Positions 60,827 to 64,000 of a DNA stretch of 64,000 nucleotides are shown here, one piece after another. The position numbers and the translations under genes are program-made. The stretch spans positions 54,729-118,728 of the forward strand of contig CAZZFF010000003.1 in assembly GCA_964653485.1 (NCBI GenBank). Reading direction: 5' to 3'. The notes beneath the pieces were generated by a model. The model was not told where the DNA came from and did no database searches. It saw nothing but the letters and a program-made list of their open reading frames with translations. Positions within the stretch are counted from its first letter, which is position 1, and the number at the start of each line of letters is the position of its first letter. The stretch comes from CAVQND01 sp964653485 (lineage in GTDB: Bacteria; Verrucomicrobiota; Verrucomicrobiia; Limisphaerales; UBA8199).

Positions 60827-62157
60827 GGGGAGCATGGGGCGAAGATGGCCTCTGTCATACCGTGAATGATCTTCTTGTCCGCGGGGCAAATCGTGGCCAG
60901 GACGCCACCCAACCGCGCCCGCGCGGCATCGGATTCGCCCACGACGAAATAATAAGGGCAAAGCCGGGCGCGTCCTTTGAGCGGGAGAAGTTGCCCGCGG
61001 TTGAAATCGAACCACTGCGCCTCGACAAGGCTCGGCCTGTGATAGCGCTGCAGGACGCACGGGGTGTGGGCGAACTCGCGCAGCGCCTTGTCGAGCGCGG
61101 CGGCCCAGTCCGCATGGGAAAGGTCGCATCCCAGGAACACGCCGCGCGCGCCCCACGCATGGGGGGAAAAGCCCGAGACCTTCAAGATAAGCTCACGCTG
61201 TTTCTTCGATAGGGCCTTGAGCTGTTGCCAGTCCGTCACGTTCAGCTCTGGAATGGCGCCATGCGGGGGCAGCGGAGCCGGATCGACCAGCCATGTGTAG
61301 GGCACCAAACCGAGCAACCGTTTGAAAAAACTCTCTCCCAACTCCCGCCGCCAGAACCCGTGCAGGTTGCGGTTCCAAAGCAGCGCCAGCAGCATCTTCT
61401 CCTCGAAAACCGGTTTGGGGGGCGGAGTGACATGAAGCCGATTTGCGGCGGCGCGCTCAAAGATGGCCTTGGATGACGCCACGTTGGTCAGATCGAACAA
61501 TTCGAAAAATCGGTAAACAGCGTCACCGTCCGCGAACCCGTCGAACCCCGCGCCCCGCACCTTGAACCTCGAGCCGCCCAACTGCTCCGCCACCCAGGCC
61601 ATCTCCGGCCGGTAGGTGGCGGCTTCTTCCGACACAACGATGTGGACCGTCGGCGCGCCGCCGAAGATGCCCTCAAAGCCGCGCAGCATCCCTTCCGGCC
61701 CGCCCAGGACTTCGTAACCCAATTCCGAGTAGGTCCGGTTAAGCCATGCCGTAAGGCCGATGCCGCCCGGGACCGAGTCCAACTCGGTCACGCAGAGGCC
61801 CTGTTCAGTGATGAGCAAGTCGGGACGGATGACGCGCGGCACGTGGTTCTTGAAAGCGGGGCGCCGTTGAAGGGCGATGAGGTCCGCGGGCTTGCCCTGG
61901 TCCAACCAGCGGGCAATCCACTCAGGCTGCTCGCCCTCGGCACTCTGGCGGTAAAGGAGATTCACGGCGCGATAGAACTGGAGCAGCACCCGCCCAAGGG
62001 ATTCCAACTCATTGACCATCGCGGACCCAAGCGGGAACGGCGCGGGAGAAATGCGCCACTCGTGGCCGGCGAAGAGGCCCCCTTCAGGCAACGCCCGCCG
62101 GACGCTCCAGGCTGCCTCGACCGCGGAGGGATGCCGGTTCGGCGAGGTCAGGCTCAT
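60823..62157 (-). CDS. Conserved protein, possibly ATP-grasp-like
   Basis: A 444-residue soluble protein I do not recognise with certainty. Two stretches recall circularly permuted ATP-grasp ligases such as the glutathionylspermidine synthase group: IRPDLLITEQGLCVTELDSVPGG in the first third, and ILKVSGFSPHAWGARGVFLG followed by PCVLQRYHRP near the C-terminus. These would correspond to substrate and nucleotide sites, but I cannot place all the ligands. It overlaps proA by 4 bp at its start and marC by 4 bp at its end, so the three are coupled. The context suggests metabolism near glutamate semialdehyde, but this is only a guess. Confidence 0.6.
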   Translation of the reverse strand: MSLTSPNRHPSAVEAAWSVRRALPEGGLFAGHEWRISPAPFPLGSAMVNELESLGRVLLQFYRAVNLLYRQSAEGEQPEWIARWLDQGKPADLIALQRRPAFKNHVPRVIRPDLLITEQGLCVTELDSVPGGIGLTAWLNRTYSELGYEVLGGPEGMLRGFEGIFGGAPTVHIVVSEEAATYRPEMAWVAEQLGGSRFKVRGAGFDGFADGDAVYRFFELFDLTNVASSKAIFERAAANRLHVTPPPKPVFEEKMLLALLWNRNLHGFWRRELGESFFKRLLGLVPYTWLVDPAPLPPHGAIPELNVTDWQQLKALSKKQRELILKVSGFSPHAWGARGVFLGCDLSHADWAAALDKALREFAHTPCVLQRYHRPSLVEAQWFDFNRGQLLPLKGRARLCPYYFVVGESDAARARLGGVLATICPADKKIIHGMTEAIFAPCSP

Positions 62158-63446
62158 TTTCTCACTTGTCCGTTGCCAAAGCCCATCCATTTGTAGCTGG
62201 TCAGCTCCTCGAGACCCATCGGACCCCGGGCGCCGATTTTGTCGGTGCTGATGCCGATTTCGGCGCCCATGCCGAACTCGCCGCCGTCGGTGAACCGGGT
62301 CGAGGCGTTCCAATAGACGGCGGCGGAGTCCACCTCGCTTAAAAACTGCCGGGCGCGGGCCTCGTTGCGGGTAACGATGCTGTCGGAATGCGCTGAACCG
62401 TAATGGTTGATATGCTCGATGGCCTGCCGCACGCCGTCCACCACGCGCACGTTGAGGATGTAGTCGTTGTACTCCGTGTAAAAATCGCCTTCGGTGGCGG
62501 GCCGCAGATCGGGCTGTGGGCGCAGGGCCGGGAGGTGAGGCTTGAGCAGGTCCAGCGCCAACGGATCGAGGCGAAGCTGCACGTTTTTCTCCGCCAGTTT
62601 GAGCGTGATGAGCGGCAGGAATTGGGCCGCCACGGCTTTGTCCACCAGCAACGTTTCCATGGCGTTGCAAACAGCCGGACGCTGCACCTTGGCGTTCATG
62701 GCGATTTCCTCGGCCATCTGCAGGTCGGCGTCTCCATCGACATACACATGGCAGACCCCCTTGTAATGTTTGATGACCGGGACCTTCGAGCACTCGGCCA
62801 CAGCGCGGATGAGGCCCTCGCCGCCGCGCGGCATGCACAGGTCCACATACTGCGTCAGCGCGAGCAACTCGCGGATGGCCTCCCGGTCAGTGGTCGGCAC
62901 CACCTGGATGGCGTGCTCCGGAAACGCGGGCAGCGCCCGGCGGGCCGCCTCGATAAGAATGCGCGCAATGGCCTGGTTCGAGTTCAGCGCCTCTTTGCCG
63001 CCCCGCAGAATGGTCGCGTTGCCCGACTTGAAGCAGAGGCTGGCCGCATCCGCGGTGACGTTGGGCCGCGACTCGTAGATAATGACGACCACCCCGATGG
63101 GAGTCGCCACCTTCCGAAGCCTCAGCCCGTTTGGCCGGACTCGCTCATCGAGCACCCGCCCCACCGGGTCGGGCAACGCCGCCACTTCGCGCAAACCCCG
63201 CGTCATCGCGCCGATGCGCCCGTCGTCCAACCGCAACCGGTCGAGCATCGCGGCGGACAGGCCCATCCCGGCCCCAACCTCCAGGTCGCGGACGTTGGCC
63301 TCCTTAATACACGCCCCGCCCGGCTCCAGCGCGTCCGCCATCGCCAGCAGGCAGGCGTTCTTTTCCGCGGTCGTCAGCTTCGACAGTTCGCGCGACGCCG
63401 CCTTGGCCTCTTTGGCCAGTTGGGTCATTTGCTCGCTTAAGGTCAT
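62154..63446 (-). CDS. proA: Glutamate-5-semialdehyde dehydrogenase (gamma-glutamyl phosphate reductase)
   Basis: Reduces gamma-glutamyl phosphate to glutamate 5-semialdehyde with NADPH, the second step of proline synthesis. The 430-residue length is normal. Recognisable parts are VATPIGVVVIIYESRPNVTADAA, NATILRGGKEA, the catalytic Cys in QRPAVCNAMETLLVD, and EFGMGAEIGISTDKIGARGPMGLEELTSYKW at the C-terminus. It is the first gene of a three-gene minus-strand operon with 4-bp overlaps and is divergent from the AraC-type regulator. No proB is in the window. Confidence 0.96.
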   Translation of the reverse strand: MTLSEQMTQLAKEAKAASRELSKLTTAEKNACLLAMADALEPGGACIKEANVRDLEVGAGMGLSAAMLDRLRLDDGRIGAMTRGLREVAALPDPVGRVLDERVRPNGLRLRKVATPIGVVVIIYESRPNVTADAASLCFKSGNATILRGGKEALNSNQAIARILIEAARRALPAFPEHAIQVVPTTDREAIRELLALTQYVDLCMPRGGEGLIRAVAECSKVPVIKHYKGVCHVYVDGDADLQMAEEIAMNAKVQRPAVCNAMETLLVDKAVAAQFLPLITLKLAEKNVQLRLDPLALDLLKPHLPALRPQPDLRPATEGDFYTEYNDYILNVRVVDGVRQAIEHINHYGSAHSDSIVTRNEARARQFLSEVDSAAVYWNASTRFTDGGEFGMGAEIGISTDKIGARGPMGLEELTSYKWMGFGNGQVRK

Positions 63447-63614
63447 AGGCAGGAATGTACGGCAAAAACTCTGCCTGAACAGGCGAAAATCGAGGGGCGA
63501 GGGTCGGGTGTCGGTCGCATCAAGCGTCGTTTCTTCGTCAAAAGTGCCATGTTTTGCAGGCTAATCAAGCACCACTGGGACACGACCCTTGCTTCCGGGT
63601 TGCGGGAACCTCCA

Positions 63615-63655
63615 TTGGCGCGTTTTGCCAGTGGTTTGGCGCGCTCTGCTAGTGA
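63615..63655 (+). promoter_or_regulatory. Putative AraC-type operator (21-bp direct repeat)
   Basis: Two near-identical direct repeats: TTGGCGCGTTTTGCCAGTGG at 63615 and TTGGCGCGCTCTGCTAGTGA at 63636, 16 of 20 bases equal, with a period of exactly 21 bp. Direct half-sites spaced two helical turns apart are the known binding pattern of AraC-family proteins. The pair lies 30 bp before the start of an AraC-type regulator, which points to autoregulation, and about 170 bp before proA on the other strand. Confidence 0.55.
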
Positions 63656-63685
63656 CGGATTTCCAATCGAAGGTATCTTGAAACC

Positions 63686-64000
63686 ATGACTGCAACCAAA
63701 GTCACCAGCGGCACGTTCAAGGTCTCCAGTCTCTTGGCCACTCGGCTCGGAGAGCATAAAGTGTCCGCACCGGACGTGCTGCGTCGGGCGGGATTGCCGG
63801 CAGCCTTCTTCCAGCAGGAAAAGATCTACGTCACGACCGACGAGCTTTTCGCGCTCTGGCGCGCGATCGGCGAAACCAGCGAGGATCCCGCCATTGGCCT
63901 GAAACTGGGCGCCGAGCCCCGTTTTGAACGCTACCAACCCAGCGGCATCGCGGCCGTTTGCAGCCGGTCCTTCCGCGATGCCCTCCAACGCATCGCCCGC
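63686..64000 (+). CDS. AraC-family transcriptional regulator, 3' partial
   Basis: The first 105 residues only; the gene runs off the right edge. The sequence MTATKVTSGTFKVSSLLATR, then VLRRAGLPAAFF, TDELFALWRAIGE and GLKLGAEPRFERYQPSGIAAVCSRSFRDAL is typical of the N-terminal arabinose-binding-like domain (PF12625) of OruR/ArgR-type AraC regulators. The helix-turn-helix would lie beyond the window. It is transcribed away from proA, with a direct-repeat operator candidate just upstream. Whether it also controls the proA operon is unknown. Confidence 0.82.
   Translation, partial: MTATKVTSGTFKVSSLLATRLGEHKVSAPDVLRRAGLPAAFFQQEKIYVTTDELFALWRAIGETSEDPAIGLKLGAEPRFERYQPSGIAAVCSRSFRDALQRIAR

Noticed and set aside
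62403..63440. 345-codon plus-strand frame
   Set aside because: Shadow of proA on the opposite strand.
63473..63484. Short palindrome GCCTGAACAGGC upstream of proA
   Set aside because: Too short, no T-tract and no second copy seen; chance is likely in G+C-rich DNA.
63443..63988. 181-codon minus-strand frame at the right edge
   Set aside because: Opposite strand of the partial AraC-type gene, whose plus-strand translation matches a known domain.

Overview
The window is GC-rich DNA (mostly about 65-70% G+C by eye) with long, tightly packed genes. A Tat-exported sugar isomerase-type protein, secreted GH36 and GH42-like glycosidases, a DUF3472-like protein and an RCC1-repeat remnant together suggest a soil Verrucomicrobiota-type bacterium. 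This placement is inferred from gene content, not from a marker gene. A run of 10 Ns at 33949 shows the sequence is a scaffold.

Positions 1-41943 hold one plus-strand hybrid PKS-NRPS operon of nine genes, separated or overlapped by only a few bases. It enters from beyond the left edge. Module order is: KS-AT-AT-KR-ACP (module 1, tandem ATs); KS-AT-DH-ER-KR-ACP (2); KS-AT0-cMT-ACP (3); KS-AT0-DH-ER-KR-ACP (4); KS-AT0-KR-ACP (5); C-A(Leu-like)-PCP-KS-AT-KR-ACP (6); C-A(Gly-like)-PCP-TE (7). A type II thioesterase and an Sfp-type phosphopantetheinyl transferase follow. AT0 marks three consecutive AT domains that have lost the catalytic serine (Gly in its place) and most or all of the small subdomain with the HAFH motif. 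The line therefore mixes intact cis-ATs with three modules that must be charged from elsewhere. The duplicated AT of module 1 is one possible donor. Other departures from textbook domains are an Ala at the catalytic Ser position of the module 2 KR and a Cys nucleophile in the terminal TE. The predicted product is a lipopeptide-like polyketide-Leu-ketide-Gly chain.

Positions 42017-49235 carry carbohydrate functions: a Tat-signal TIM-barrel protein on the plus strand, and a minus-strand set of GH42-like glycosidase, GH36 alpha-galactosidase-like enzyme and DUF3472-like protein. A frameshifted RCC1-repeat remnant lies at 49322-49471.

Positions 49523-53276 hold a minus-strand three-gene unit with 4-bp overlaps and visibly lower G+C: a degenerate HsdR N-terminal stub, a RecQ-like helicase fused to a phosphoribosyltransferase domain, and a DprA-like protein. 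The PRTase plus DprA pairing recalls the ShosTA toxin-antitoxin/anti-phage family, so this is a candidate defence island. A 165-bp element with 34-bp terminal inverted repeats sits beside it at 53515-53679.

Positions 53786-64000 are mostly housekeeping genes: class II DAHP synthase, a second exported TIM-barrel protein, phosphatidylserine decarboxylase and phosphatidylserine synthase, a LysE-family exporter, a B12-binding radical SAM protein, and a minus-strand operon of proA, an ATP-grasp-like gene and marC. A divergent AraC-type regulator runs off the right edge. It is preceded by a 21-bp-period direct repeat that looks like its own operator.
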